NCBI RefSeq assembly: GCF_021596945.1
Contig: NZ_CP063779.1
Coordinates: 1,711,592 to 1,775,591 of the forward strand
Direction of reading: 5' to 3'
Length of the DNA: 64,000 nt
Source of the DNA: Mongoliitalea daihaiensis
GTDB taxonomy: Bacteria; Bacteroidota; Bacteroidia; Cytophagales; Cyclobacteriaceae
The notes beneath the pieces were generated by a model. That model searched no databases. It saw nothing but the letters and a program-made list of their open reading frames with translations, and was not told the DNA's origin. Below are positions 37,621 to 46,890 of the stretch, piece after piece (the first letter of the stretch is position 1; the number at the start of each line of letters is the position of its first letter). A program made the translations under genes and the position numbers.

Positions 37621-38551
37621 ATTACTGATTATAGGGTTCTTTTTGCTTGTATCTTGCAAGGAGGCCGCGGTTACACAAGCTCAAGAAGCTTGGGGCGGAG
37701 AACGTTTAAAAACAATTGTCTTAACAAATTTACAAGAAACTGAGGATTTTTATACTTGGTCTTCGGATAGAATTCCTATGGTTTCCGCCCATCGGGGAGG
37801 CCCATATCCGGGCTTTCCAGAGAATTCTTTGGAGGCTTTCGAAAACACCTTGAAGCATACTCCATCCATCATAGAATTTGATGTAGCATTGACCAAGGAC
37901 TCGGTGTTAGTCTTGATGCATGACAATACCTTGGATCGGACCACTACTGGTAAAGGACGAGTTATTGACCACACCTATGAAGAAATTCAAGACTTATTCT
38001 TGGTGGATAAAGAAGGAACGGTGACTGACTTTAAAGTACCAACCTTGGAAGAAGTTTTAGCTTGGGGGAAAGGAAAAAGCTTGTTTACAGTAGACATCAA
38101 GCGGGAGGTTCCTTTTGAAATGATTGTAGATGCCATCAAAAGGCATGAAGCTGAACCATATGCAGCTGTCATCACTTACAGTTTGGAAGCAGCACAACAA
38201 ATCCATCGCCTGCATTCAGACTTGATGTTGTCGGTGAGTATCCGAAATGAGGAGGAACTTGCACGTTTCCAAGCTTCAGGCATTCCTGTAAACCGTTGGA
38301 TTGCATTTACAGGGACCTCCGAGCGATCAGCGGCATTCAATCAGCAGTTGCACGAACTCGGGGTGTTTACCATCTTAGGCACCCTAGGCAACTTAGACCG
38401 AAGCGCCATTGCTAGAGGAGATCAGTTGTATGTTGGTTTTGTACAAAATGGTGCGGATATCTTGGCTACTGATAGACCCATTGAAGCAGCAAAGGCAATT
38501 GAAGGATTGATACCTATGCAGAGTTTGAAGGGGAAGTATTTTGGTCAATAG
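37613..38551 (+). CDS. Glycerophosphodiester phosphodiesterase lipoprotein
   Basis: 312 aa. Lipobox LLVSC (cysteine at 15). GDPD TIM-barrel: catalytic HRGG at 60-63, EN at 70-71, EFDVALTKDSVLVLMHDNTLDRTT with the metal Glu/Asp and second histidine. It hydrolyses glycerophosphodiesters from phospholipid breakdown in the periplasm. ATG overlaps the DUF2721 gene. The downstream 780 bp are repeats. Confidence 0.92.
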   Translation: MNKLLIIGFFLLVSCKEAAVTQAQEAWGGERLKTIVLTNLQETEDFYTWSSDRIPMVSAHRGGPYPGFPENSLEAFENTLKHTPSIIEFDVALTKDSVLVLMHDNTLDRTTTGKGRVIDHTYEEIQDLFLVDKEGTVTDFKVPTLEEVLAWGKGKSLFTVDIKREVPFEMIVDAIKRHEAEPYAAVITYSLEAAQQIHRLHSDLMLSVSIRNEEELARFQASGIPVNRWIAFTGTSERSAAFNQQLHELGVFTILGTLGNLDRSAIARGDQLYVGFVQNGADILATDRPIEAAKAIEGLIPMQSLKGKYFGQ

Positions 38552-38559
38552 GATAGTTG

Positions 38560-39325
38560 TGAAGAGACAAGAAACAAGATGCAAGAATCAAGTTGCAGAA
38601 ACAAGATGCAAGAATCAAGAATCAAGACAGGGGCGTGTAGAGAACTGACGGTTATGGTTTACGACTGTGCTGTTCGAGATTTGCAATCTTGAACTAGAGA
38701 TAATGAGGATTTGTAATCCTCTAAGGGGGATCGAATTAATGAGAAGGAAAATTTCGAATCATGAATGTTGAACGCTGAATGATGAACGTTGGATCGGTAC
38801 TAACTATAAATTAGGGTGAGAGAAGCAAGATGCTAGACATTAGACTCTCATTGCTTGGACCTCAAACCCTGAAAAGGGTTACAAAATAATAACCATGGGT
38901 TCTACAAACCCATGGTTGATGGGATTAGGTTAATCATCAATCCAAAAGGGCTTGTACTAACGCTCTCTAGAGTAGAAATCAATAATGCTGCCCCGTCAGG
39001 GCAGACACTAAGGTGTAGATGCTTTCGGCCACGGGTCGAGACCCGTGGTTACTGTTGTTTTGCCCTTTCAGGGCAGGGCCTACTCGGAATTTGCAATCTT
39101 GCCCAAAAGGTTTGGAAGGTGAAGTAATTTTCTTGTGAAATTGAAGTATTAAGGAAGAAAAAAATGTCGAATGATGAATATCAAATGCCGAATTACGAAC
39201 TTTCGACTAATTATTGATTCAGGAAATAAAAAAGAATAATCGTATTTCAACCACCATCTAACTGTGGACAGTCGACAGTGGACCGTCGACCCCAACCAAT
39301 CACTCAATCAACTAATCACTCAATC
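38560..39325. repeat. Dispersed palindrome-rich repeat, copy 2 (inverted relative to 57 kb copy)
   Basis: About 765 bp. From left: purine strings (acaagatgcaagaatcaag), the double hairpin CGAGATTTGCAATCTTG and GAGGATTTGTAATCCTC, then palindromes ACCATGGGTTctACAAACCCATGGT, gccccgtcagggcagac, cacgggtcgagacccgtgg and gccctttcagggc, ending gtggacagtcgacagtggac. The same series runs in the opposite order at 57230-57830. Open frames over it (38912-39127 here, 57522-57734 there) encode matching peptides only because the repeat is shared. Confidence 0.8.
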
Positions 39326-39332
39326 AACTACT

Positions 39333-40352
39333 ATGACAATCGATCTACGTTCAGACACCCTTACAAAGCCTACTAGAGGTATGTTGGAAGCCATGTGGGC
39401 TGCGGAAGTAGGGGATGATGTATTTGGGGAAGACCCCACTGTCAATGCTTTGGAAGCAAAACTGGCTTCACTTTTTGGGATGGAGGCAGGCTTGTTTTGC
39501 CCATCCGGCACCATGACTAATCAAATTGCCATCAAGCTACATGCAGGGCCTCATCAGGAGGTCATCTGTCATAAACATTCCCACATCTATTTGTATGAGG
39601 CGGGAGGCATTATGGCCAATGCCCATGCTTCGGTCAAATTACTCGATGGTCCGTATGGTAAAATTACTGTTTCAGATATTGCGGCAGCCATCAGTCCAGA
39701 CGATGTGCATGCTTGTGAGACAAGTTTGGTTTCCCTAGAAAACACCATGAACAAAGGTGGAGGCAGTATCTATACCTTGGATGAAGTGCGTCCGATCAGC
39801 AGTTTGTGCAGAGAAAAAGGAATTGCCCTTCACTTGGATGGAGCCCGCTTATTCAATGCCTTGGTGGTGACTGGTGAGAAACCGTTGGATTGGGGAGGGC
39901 AGTTTGACACGATTTCCATTTGTTTGAGTAAAGGGTTGGGTTGCCCGATAGGTTCTGTGCTTCTTGGCAGTAAGCAGGCTATCAAGCGTGCTCGTAAAAT
40001 TCGGAAGTCGTTCGGTGGAGGCATGCGTCAGGCAGGTTACCTAGCTGCAGCAGCGAACTATGCTCTCGATCATCATGTCGATAGACTTTCCGAAGATCAT
40101 GCCCGTGCGAAAGCTATTGGTCAGTTTTTGGAAAAGCATCCCTTGGTATCGGAAGTTTTTCCTGTGATGACCAATATTGTAATTGCCCGCTTGCAAGGAA
40201 TCAGTCCGGAAGCCATGCTCGAAAAGCTGCGGGAACAACAGATCTTTGCAGTAAAATTCGGTCCAGATCAGATTCGCTTTGTTACCCATTTAGATTTTGG
40301 AGATGCGCAGTTGGAGGAGTTTGGGAGGAGAATGGCTGGATTAGTTGTATGA
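39333..40352 (+). CDS. ltaE: Low-specificity L-threonine aldolase
   Basis: 339 aa from the ATG at 39333 ([17 protein letters not shown], the typical N-terminus); the frame upstream is repeat sequence. PLP lysine K200 in [27 protein letters not shown] near 48-62, [13 protein letters not shown] and [11 protein letters not shown] near 160-170 are family hallmarks. It splits threonine or allo-threonine to glycine and acetaldehyde. Monocistronic, with a repeat region as upstream neighbour. Confidence 0.94.
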   Translation: MTIDLRSDTLTKPTRGMLEAMWAAEVGDDVFGEDPTVNALEAKLASLFGMEAGLFCPSGTMTNQIAIKLHAGPHQEVICHKHSHIYLYEAGGIMANAHASVKLLDGPYGKITVSDIAAAISPDDVHACETSLVSLENTMNKGGGSIYTLDEVRPISSLCREKGIALHLDGARLFNALVVTGEKPLDWGGQFDTISICLSKGLGCPIGSVLLGSKQAIKRARKIRKSFGGGMRQAGYLAAAANYALDHHVDRLSEDHARAKAIGQFLEKHPLVSEVFPVMTNIVIARLQGISPEAMLEKLREQQIFAVKFGPDQIRFVTHLDFGDAQLEEFGRRMAGLVV

Positions 40353-40719
40353 TACTTTAGGCAAAGAGAAATAATGAGGGGTAGCGATTGATATATGCTT
40401 GCGCGAAATAAATGGATATATGCCTGCTATGACAAGCTCAGCACAAGTATCGGTGATATATTAGGGGCGAGTAAGGAATAAGAATATTGTTAAAAAAGTG
40501 TCAAGTATTCTCCGGCTGTGAAATTTTTTAGCGGCCGTGGCGCTTTATCGTTGCGACCGTTGCGAGAACCTTTCCTCGAATAGCTCTTGAAGAATCTACT
40601 TTTACCTCTTGAAAGATTAATAGTGATATCTGCACTGCAAAAAAAAGTGCTGATTATCGATTTCTCTATAAACTAGTCTATGTTCTCAAGTAATTCTGCG
40701 TGACCACCAGCTTGTTAGT
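40353..40719. other. Gene-free stretch after ltaE
   Basis: 367 bp. An AT-rich sequence with no open frame of note, no strong hairpin and no repeat match that I could identify. It marks the start of the accessory zone. Confidence 0.6.
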
Positions 40720-41139
40720 TCATTTGGTTTCAATAAAAGCTCTCGGGCTCATGACAGGTAGAATTGTTGAGCTGAGTTTTATAAAATTTTGGTCATTGGT
40801 TACGATTGCGTCAATTCCACTATCCATTGCGATGTAATAGTGTATCGCGTCCTCTAAATCTAAGCTGTCTGATTGTATAGCTTGAAAAATATGCTTTTTA
40901 TTTCCCTCGATCAACCGAAATCGTTCAAGTAAAACTCCAACAATTCTTTTGGTATTTTCAAGACCTAGCCCTTTTTCAAGAAAATAAATGCAAGTTTGGA
41001 TAATTGAAATAGTTACATGCCCTTCAACCTTACCATTATCCAATAGTTCAAAAAGTATCTCTAAATCTTTATTTTTCTCATTTCTTTTTAGAAAAAAGTC
41101 AAGAATGACATTTACATCAATGAGGACTTTACTTTTCAT
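40720..41139 (-). CDS. PIN-domain toxin (VapC-like)
   Basis: 139 aa from the ATG at 41139 (MKSKVLIDVNVILDFFLKRN). The first catalytic aspartate is in LIDVNVILD; SLDLEDAIHYYIAMDSGIDA holds the middle acidic residues and AIVTNDQNFIKL the last one, so the active site looks complete. Family activity: RNase toxin. It overlaps the antitoxin gene by 11 bp in the order antitoxin-toxin on the minus strand. Confidence 0.9.
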   Translation of the reverse strand: MKSKVLIDVNVILDFFLKRNEKNKDLEILFELLDNGKVEGHVTISIIQTCIYFLEKGLGLENTKRIVGVLLERFRLIEGNKKHIFQAIQSDSLDLEDAIHYYIAMDSGIDAIVTNDQNFIKLSSTILPVMSPRAFIETK

Positions 41140-41389
41140 GGTTTGGTCTTTTTGCCTCCTGATAATTTTTTTTCCAATCAATCTCAGTTGGGAATGTGAT
41201 TTTGGTGGGAGGTAAAGAATTGGCTAGTGCGATAAGACTTGATTGATTTTTTTGTTTTTGTGTAGGTTTTAATAATGCCTCAAAATGCTCTTCAACAATA
41301 CTTGACACAGAAAGATCATGTTCATCAGCATAGCGCTTGATTTTTGTCAATGTGTCTTTATCTATTGTTATATTTAAGCGCTTCTTCAT
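41129..41389 (-). CDS. DUF6364-like ribbon-helix-helix antitoxin
   Basis: 86 aa from the ATG at 41389 (MKKRLNITIDKDTLTKIKRY). The N-terminal RHH domain (strand LNITID, helices to about 45) is followed by a disordered basic C-terminal tail that would bind the PIN toxin (TFPTEIDWKKNYQEAK). Represses its own operon in related systems. Overlaps the toxin start by 11 bp. Confidence 0.86.
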   Translation of the reverse strand: MKKRLNITIDKDTLTKIKRYADEHDLSVSSIVEEHFEALLKPTQKQKNQSSLIALANSLPPTKITFPTEIDWKKNYQEAKRPNHEK

Positions 41390-41514
41390 CAAGGTAGTCG
41401 TTGCTTGAGGTAATCATCAAGTTCTTATTCATGGTAAGTATACGCATAAAAAAATAATTATGCGCATATATTGAATTAATTTTTTATTTGCATCATTTTT
41501 GGAGGTTTAGAAGC

Positions 41515-41844
41515 TTACTCAAGAACCACCATTTCATCCCCTTCACTAAAAGGAAAGGTATTAAAGAAATACTCTAAGATGTAAAAACAAGTAAATATGG
41601 GAGCTTCCATAGGCATGTAAAGGTAAAAGCCTATCTCATTGTTAGGAACTACTTCAGGTACGCAGAGTGCATGACTTGGGGATTGAATATAAGAGTAATC
41701 GAAGACATCGTCATCCTGAAAAAACGCTAAAATGTTTTTCCATTTAAGATCCCCCATTCCTTGGATTAAGCGATTGATTTTTCTTTCAGTATGAGGGCCC
41801 CATTGAGACTTGTAAATTTCATGTAGGTTTTTCTCAAATGACAT
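41515..41844 (-). CDS. Family B protein, short form (internally deleted)
   Basis: 109 aa from the ATG at 41844 (MSFEKNLHEIYKSQWGPHTE); the frame extends to 41868. The same protein family occurs at 47651 and, longer, at 50451. Comparison shows that the short forms lack about 66 residues between TCFYI and EYFFNTF; the ends are otherwise conserved (DVFDYSYIQSPSHALCVPEV, then FPFSEGDEMVVLE). The protein is soluble and unrecognised. It starts within the end of the family E gene (11-bp overlap), suggesting coupling. Could be an immunity-like partner, but this is inference. Confidence 0.65.
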   Translation of the reverse strand: MSFEKNLHEIYKSQWGPHTERKINRLIQGMGDLKWKNILAFFQDDDVFDYSYIQSPSHALCVPEVVPNNEIGFYLYMPMEAPIFTCFYILEYFFNTFPFSEGDEMVVLE

Positions 41845-42385
41845 CAATCGGTAAAAACCTAGACCCAAAGATTAACTCGTATACAGAGAATTTTTTGAAG
41901 TCAAAGACTTTGGACTGAGATGTGTGTTTTTCCTGAAGCTGCTGATTATCAAGAAACTTAACTTCTAAATTATTGAAACACCAGTCATATATTTCAGAAG
42001 CATGTTGATTAGTTAAGTCTTCTTTTCTGATTAGTCTTTCCCTGATTTCACCATTTTCATTTTTGGAAGTTAAAAGTATTGTTCCAAAATCCGCAAGTAA
42101 GCTTCTAACAATCTGAATTGATAGAAAGGGATTATCACTAATTTTTACAGAAATTCTAATAGATGGATCGTCTGGGTTTAGGATGGATTCATCCAATACA
42201 CCTCCAGTAAAACGTTCATTCAATACCGTCATCAGTTTGATTTTTCCTAAATTCAGAATATCTGCTTGTTGTTTACATCTCACCAATCTCTTCTGTTGAT
42301 ATTCAAGATAGATTTCTTCGTTGATATCAGTCCGTGCTATTGGATAGTAGCTTTTAATAATAGTTTTAATTTCCTCCATTCGCAT
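41834..42385 (-). CDS. Family E hypothetical protein
   Basis: 183 aa, soluble, no signal peptide (MRMEEIKTIIKSYYPIARTD). Visible are a charged middle (LTSKNENGEIRERLIRKEDL) and a hydrophobic C-terminal strand (VYELIFGSRFLPIDVI). Not recognised. The 3' end of this gene is also present as a 60-bp relic after the second family B copy (48001-48060), so B and E were duplicated together and E was then mostly lost there. Two ATGs (42385, 42379) are possible starts. Confidence 0.65.
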   Translation of the reverse strand: MRMEEIKTIIKSYYPIARTDINEEIYLEYQQKRLVRCKQQADILNLGKIKLMTVLNERFTGGVLDESILNPDDPSIRISVKISDNPFLSIQIVRSLLADFGTILLTSKNENGEIRERLIRKEDLTNQHASEIYDWCFNNLEVKFLDNQQLQEKHTSQSKVFDFKKFSVYELIFGSRFLPIDVI

Positions 42386-42502
42386 CCATCTTTGGTTGAG
42401 TATTCAAGTTAGTTGAATTTTGTTAAAATCTTTTAGTCAACCAACATACGAAAGACTGTTACCCTAACAGTTTATCCTATTTGCAATTTGAGACTATCTC
42501 AA

Positions 42503-42541
42503 AAGTAAGAAAGGCTAGTCGATTTCTCGGCTAGCCTTTCT
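42503..42541 (-). terminator. Terminator of the Old Yellow Enzyme gene
   Basis: Stem AGAAAGGCTAG / CTAGCCTTTCT of 11 bp with a loop of about 12 nt, 17 bp past the minus-strand OYE stop. Confidence 0.82.
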
Positions 42542-42557
42542 TGTCTTATGCTGCTAA

Positions 42558-43664
42558 TTATAGGGATTTAGAAAGAGACAATGTTGGATAATCAATATAG
42601 CCTTTTTCTCCAGGGGTGTAGAAGGTGGACTGATCATATTCGGCCAAATCAGCTTGGGCTGCGAAACGTTCCACCAAGTCAGGGTTGGAGATGTATGGTT
42701 TGCCAAATGCAACCGCATCAGCCAAGCCATCAGCGATAACTTTGTTACCTTTTTCTTGGTCAAAGTTGGAGTTGATAATCAAAACACCTGTATACATGGG
42801 TCTATACCTCTTGGCAATTTCCTTTTCTGCATAGGCGATTTCAGATACATCATTGAAAGGCTCTGATAAATGAAGATAAGCCAAATCGTACTGATTGAGT
42901 TTTTCTACGATGTAATCAAATGTTGGGATGGTCTCCTCATCCATGGTCATTCCAAAAATGCCATTCAATGATGGGTTCAATCTCACGCCAATTCTATTTT
43001 CAGGCATAACGTCCTTGATAGCATCGATAACTTCGAATAAGATTCTTGCTCTGTTTTCAATGCTTCCTCCATACTCATCTGTGCGAATATTAGAGGTTCT
43101 GCTAAAAAACTGATGCAACAAATATCCATTTGATGAGTGTATTTCCACCCCATCAAATCCAGCTTTCATAGCATTCGCTGCAGCATTTTTGAAATCAAGT
43201 ATGGTCTGCTTAATGTCCTCAATAGTCATCTCTTTTGGAGTTTCGGTGTCTTTGAAACCCTCAGGAGTAAATGACTTAGCGTGTGGATTAAGTGCAGAAG
43301 GAGCATGAGGCAACTCACCACCATGGAAATCAGGGTGAGACATTCTTCCTACGTGCCACAGCTGAATAAAAATTTTACCACCATTTTCATGGACAGCTTC
43401 GGTTACTTTTTTCCAGCCATCCACTTGGGCTTCGGAATAAATTCCTGGGGTATTTACGTACCCTACTGCTTTTTTGGAAATCTGCGCTCCTTCGGAAATG
43501 ATAAGGCCTGCGGAAGACCTCTGCTTATAATATTCCGCATGAATATCAAAAGGAGCATTTTCGGGGTTAGTCGCCCTACTTCTTGTCATAGGAGCCATTA
43601 TTACCCTGTTTTTTAATTCTATGTCTCCCATCTGGAGCTTTTCTAAAAGCGGTTGTTGAATCAT
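42558..43664 (-). CDS. Old Yellow Enzyme-type alkene/N-ethylmaleimide reductase
   Basis: 368 aa. N-terminal LEKLQMGDIELKNRVIMAPM, TRSRATNPENAP, then FIQLWHVGRMSHPDF and VEIHSSNGYLLHQFFSRTSN with the catalytic pair (H-x-x-N region), and a C-terminal phosphate-binding VAFGKPYISNPDLVERF. The family reduces electrophilic alkenes, quinones and nitro compounds with FMN. A perfect TGTATATACA palindrome, also found before the MhqR-like marR gene, lies 28 bp upstream of the start, so this gene is a likely remote member of that regulon. Confidence 0.93.
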   Translation of the reverse strand: MIQQPLLEKLQMGDIELKNRVIMAPMTRSRATNPENAPFDIHAEYYKQRSSAGLIISEGAQISKKAVGYVNTPGIYSEAQVDGWKKVTEAVHENGGKIFIQLWHVGRMSHPDFHGGELPHAPSALNPHAKSFTPEGFKDTETPKEMTIEDIKQTILDFKNAAANAMKAGFDGVEIHSSNGYLLHQFFSRTSNIRTDEYGGSIENRARILFEVIDAIKDVMPENRIGVRLNPSLNGIFGMTMDEETIPTFDYIVEKLNQYDLAYLHLSEPFNDVSEIAYAEKEIAKRYRPMYTGVLIINSNFDQEKGNKVIADGLADAVAFGKPYISNPDLVERFAAQADLAEYDQSTFYTPGEKGYIDYPTLSLSKSL

Positions 43665-43691
43665 CTTACTAGTTGGTTTATTTCTATTCGA

Positions 43692-43701
43692 TGTATATAC
43701 A
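43692..43701. promoter_or_regulatory. Candidate MarR operator before the OYE gene
   Basis: TGTATATACA at 43692-43701, 28 bp before the ATG; same core, and nearly the same distance to the start codon, as the copy before marR (25050-25059). Confidence 0.6.
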
Positions 43702-43771
43702 ACTATTACCGAGCGACCATGGTTCCCTAGAAAACCTCCAGAAGATTTATTTTCCTATAAATAAATAATTT

Positions 43772-44236
43772 TCAAATCGGCCCATCTGCTGTGACACGAA
43801 CTTCAAAGGCTTTAAACTTATGGTTTAAAACAAATCGGTCCTTCGATAGGTATTCCTCTTGAAAGATCATAAAAATCTTTTGTTTCAGCCCGATTTGCTC
43901 TAGTTCCCACCATTGACGAAAGGTTAATTTATTAGCAAGCAGTACTTTTGAATTAAATAGGTCTTTCGTATAGACTTCCATTTGTTCACGATTACCCTCC
44001 GATGGATAATCAACCCAAGGGGGCATGTGTGAAACTATGACTGTATAATTAGGGAAATCAAAAGTTATGTAAGCACTCATTAAAATACCCCTTTTATGTT
44101 CTAGGAAGGTGATTTTTGATCCCACCTCATTTATTTTTGGAATCAAAATATAAACATGATTTTGCATTTCCTGTGATTGAACAATTATTGGATTCACCAA
44201 GAAAATCACCAGCAATAAAATTAAAATGGACTTCAT
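43772..44236 (-). CDS. Family A small secreted protein, copy 1
   Basis: 154 aa with signal peptide (ILILLLVIFLVNPIIVQS). The mature part has a mix of beta strands and the conserved tail NHKFKAFEVRVTADGPI; LTFRQWWELEQIGLKQKIFM is shared with copy 2 at 44577. Not recognised. It lies downstream of the metallopeptidase copies and a third relic sits between the two intact copies. Role as a partner of the metallopeptidase is possible but unproven. Confidence 0.7.
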   Translation of the reverse strand: MKSILILLLVIFLVNPIIVQSQEMQNHVYILIPKINEVGSKITFLEHKRGILMSAYITFDFPNYTVIVSHMPPWVDYPSEGNREQMEVYTKDLFNSKVLLANKLTFRQWWELEQIGLKQKIFMIFQEEYLSKDRFVLNHKFKAFEVRVTADGPI

Positions 44237-44310
44237 ATTTAATTATTTACACTAGTCATTAGTCCAACTTAAGCATTATATAAATCTTGTTTAATTCAAG
44301 TACAGGCCTT

Positions 44311-44575
44311 AAATCGGCCCATCAGCAGTCACCCAAACCTCATAAGCTTTGAATTTTATATCCCAAACAAATCTCTCTTTGGACATAAGTGAAATTGGTT
44401 AGTTTCAAAGGAAGGGATTATAGTTGACAAAAAAATCAATTTCGTTTTTTTTTCGATTAATTAGTAGTTGAGGCTTTCCTTTGGAAAAAGAATCTTTGGA
44501 TTATATTATCCTGTCTGGTAGACGATACCTTCATTCAAACATCTTTAGCCTATGTTCTAGCTACTAGAGACATCT
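44311..44575 (-). pseudogene. Relics of family A gene, hemB-unit leader and metallopeptidase 3' end
   Basis: Three fragments lie here. 44311-44390 encodes, in the minus strand, the end of a family A gene (YEVWVTADGPI with a stop). 44393-44470 repeats the leader found after hemB terminators (gtgaaattggttagtttcaa, ttgacaaaaaaa, ctttcctttggaaaaaga). 44500-44560 matches the 3' part of the metallopeptidase pseudogene at 51800 (gtagacgatacc against gtagacgacatc). Together they are a heavily decayed further copy of the hemB-linked unit. Confidence 0.6.
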
Positions 44576-44576
44576 C

Positions 44577-45032
44577 TCAAATCGGCCCATCAGCTGTTAC
44601 TCGAACTTCATAAGCCTTGAATTGGTGATTCAGCACAAACCGATCTTTAGATAAATAATCTTCTTGAAAGATCATATAAATCTTCTGATTAAGCCCGATT
44701 TGCTCTAGTTCACTCCATTCCATAAAGGTTAGTTTTTCTGCGAAGAGAATTTTGGATTTAATCAAATCATTTGAACTGATTTCGATTTCTCCATGACTAT
44801 AGTTGAAGTGATTTGCTCTTGATGATATATGCATCATGTGAGCTGAATGGTTAGGGGTCTCAAAATTTATTCTGACTGAATGGTTCATGTCCTTTTCTAC
44901 ATAATAGATTCTTGACCTAACATCTGAATTCCTTTCTACCAGAATAAATACTTCCTGAATTTCTTTATCAAACACTGAAGTCGGAGTAGAAAATAAAAAT
45001 GTTATTAGCTGAATAAGTGTAAGTACTTTCAT
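44577..45032 (-). CDS. Family A small secreted protein, copy 2
   Basis: 151 aa. Signal peptide (LTLIQLITFLFSTPTSV), then strands such as VRSRIYYVEKDMNHSVRINF; the C-terminal half SKILFAEKLTFMEWSELEQI and QFKAYEVRVTADGPI is shared with copy 1 while the middle differs. Starts 2 bp after the stop of the metallopeptidase paralogue at 45035, so it is cotranscribed with it. Confidence 0.7.
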   Translation of the reverse strand: MKVLTLIQLITFLFSTPTSVFDKEIQEVFILVERNSDVRSRIYYVEKDMNHSVRINFETPNHSAHMMHISSRANHFNYSHGEIEISSNDLIKSKILFAEKLTFMEWSELEQIGLNQKIYMIFQEDYLSKDRFVLNHQFKAYEVRVTADGPI

Positions 45033-45034
45033 AA

Positions 45035-46090
45035 TTAGTTATTGGTACAATTACCTAATCCACTTCTAGCATTTCTTAAATCTTGCTCTATAATTTCAAG
45101 TGGTGATTTTATAGGAGGCGTCGTAGTGATGCTTTTCATTAGCTCCCAAGCAATGGTATCCGTCAACCCTTCCCATGCCACAGATTCGTAAAAGCGTTTT
45201 GGAATACCATTAGGATAATAGTAATTCTTAAATTTATTGTATCCATCTGGATCTAGCATCTGGTGAACATCATTTAGAATCTTTCCCATTTCAGTCACCC
45301 ATTCATTTGCCATTAGATTGTGCTGCTGATCGCCCGGTCCTCGGTACATCATTACGTAAGTATTGAAAGTTTCTCTAAATTCCAATTCCTTTTCAGTGGG
45401 ATTTAATGTATTAATTGCTCGATATAATTCTGCATGAATCATCTCATGGACAATCGTCCTTGCAACTTCTAAGGCAGATCGGTTCATATTTGCTTCATTT
45501 AAGGTGATTTCAATAGGCTTATTGGGACCTCTCCACCATGCCTGACCATTTGCTGTAGGGTCTCGTGTTGCTCCTATTTTCAACACTACATCAAACTCAG
45601 TACCCAAACCTTCAAATTTGGATGCTAACTCTTTAAATCCATCTATAGACTTTAGTTTTTCATAAATGCAATCTGCTTTTGTGTCTTTAAAACTATCGTC
45701 TTTTATAATTTCATCATCTTCGGTCTCCAAACCATCACCTCCGCCTACATCATTATTTCCATCGTCTAAGCAAGCATCTTCAAGATTATCATCACAGCTT
45801 GACCCACAAGTGGTATGGCTGTATTCTTCATAACCGTTGCTATATACCCAATACCAGTCTATGCAATTTTCAAAATTGAAATTCGAGACATCTGCATTTG
45901 ATTGTAGAAAACGATCTAAGGATCGCTCAACAAATTCACCGTTTGCTTGCTGACCGTCGATAAGCTTAGAAGCAAAATCTGACCATAAATAGGTTATTTT
46001 GGGAGATTTTATACCATTCAGAAAATCTTCGATTAGATCAGTTTCATAGTGAAATTGGTTAGTTTCAAAGGAAAGGAATATAGTTGACAA
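45035..46090 (-). CDS. HExxH metallopeptidase-like protein, paralogue 3 (N-terminus lost)
   Basis: 351 aa from a TTG at 46090; no ATG and no signal peptide, in contrast to the full-length paralogue at 53725. The start lies right next to the hemB-unit terminator, so the original lipoprotein N-terminus is probably missing. A cysteine/glycine-rich linker (TTCGSSCDDNLEDACLDDGN, then VGGGDG) leads to the domain DCIYEKLKSIDGFKELASKF and the zinc motif HEMIH (VARTIVHEMIHAEL). LMANEWVTEMGKILND and an AWEGLTDTIAWELMKS segment follow. Same C-terminal domain as 53725. Expression and export are doubtful; the zinc site itself is intact. Confidence 0.72.
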   Translation of the reverse strand: MSTIFLSFETNQFHYETDLIEDFLNGIKSPKITYLWSDFASKLIDGQQANGEFVERSLDRFLQSNADVSNFNFENCIDWYWVYSNGYEEYSHTTCGSSCDDNLEDACLDDGNNDVGGGDGLETEDDEIIKDDSFKDTKADCIYEKLKSIDGFKELASKFEGLGTEFDVVLKIGATRDPTANGQAWWRGPNKPIEITLNEANMNRSALEVARTIVHEMIHAELYRAINTLNPTEKELEFRETFNTYVMMYRGPGDQQHNLMANEWVTEMGKILNDVHQMLDPDGYNKFKNYYYPNGIPKRFYESVAWEGLTDTIAWELMKSITTTPPIKSPLEIIEQDLRNARSGLGNCTNN

Positions 46091-46093
46091 AAA

Positions 46094-46320
<227 letters not shown>

Positions 46321-46357
46321 TTATTACCCTTTTAAAGGGTTCTCTGCTTTATCCAGT

Positions 46358-46453
46358 CAACTATTTGAATAAATTGCATTTTACCAGACGTAAACCTCCA
46401 AATCTGCTTATTAAAATATGGTGAATTTCAATAACTTCCTCATAGGTTATCAT
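46358..46453 (-). pseudogene. Truncated Doc/Fic death-on-curing toxin
   Basis: Minus-strand frame of 31 codons starting ATG at 46453: MITYEEVIEIHHILISRFGG then divergent residues to a stop. The opening matches the N-terminus of Doc toxins (EEVxxIHxxLIxRFGG); the catalytic HxFxDxNKR part is absent. The ATG overlaps the antitoxin stop by 4 bp (ATGA). The gene ends just before the hemB 3' copy, so it was probably cut when that copy formed. Confidence 0.7.
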
Positions 46454-46629
46454 TTAGCTAATTTCTCTAGTAGTTCAGCATCTTCTTTTAAGATGGTTTT
46501 TAAATTAAGAGACAAACGGATTTGTTCAGTAGAAGCTTTTTCTACTTGGCGAAGGTAATTTAAAAGTTCACCGAGCACTTCCTCCGGTAGTTTATTTACT
46601 ATTTCGACTATTTCCTGTTTTTGTTCCAT
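46450..46629 (-). CDS. DUF2281-like antitoxin of the broken Doc pair
   Basis: 59 aa from the ATG at 46629 (MEQKQEIVEIVNKLPEEVLG); two upstream ATGs extend it to 46668 but add a hydrophobic stretch. The pattern NKLPEEVLGELLNYLRQVEK and an acidic lysine-containing tail fits DUF2281-type antitoxins. Its toxin partner is truncated, so it is now an orphan antitoxin. Confidence 0.65.
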   Translation of the reverse strand: MEQKQEIVEIVNKLPEEVLGELLNYLRQVEKASTEQIRLSLNLKTILKEDAELLEKLAK

Positions 46630-46890
46630 AATTTTTTCAATTAGCATACGCATAAAAACAAGGATCAAATACTTTTCCTTCTTATTGGTTACTATGGATA
46701 TACTGTAGTTCTAAGATAAAAAATAATCTTGAATAATAGGTTGCCAAGCTGATTTTGTTAGTTCTTCCCACTTTTGCAGCAATGCAAACCCCTTCGAAAA
46801 ACACCTTAATTGAAGACATTCATTTTGTTAGAATTAATCTAGAAGTAATGATGGTGATAAGAGTTATCGCCTTTTTTCCTAATTGGGGAT

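Noticed and set aside
38912-39127. 71-aa ORF similar to the ORF at 57522-57734
   Set aside because: Both lie wholly within the dispersed palindromic repeat in corresponding positions; similarity is explained by the shared repeat, and there is no start-site or domain support.
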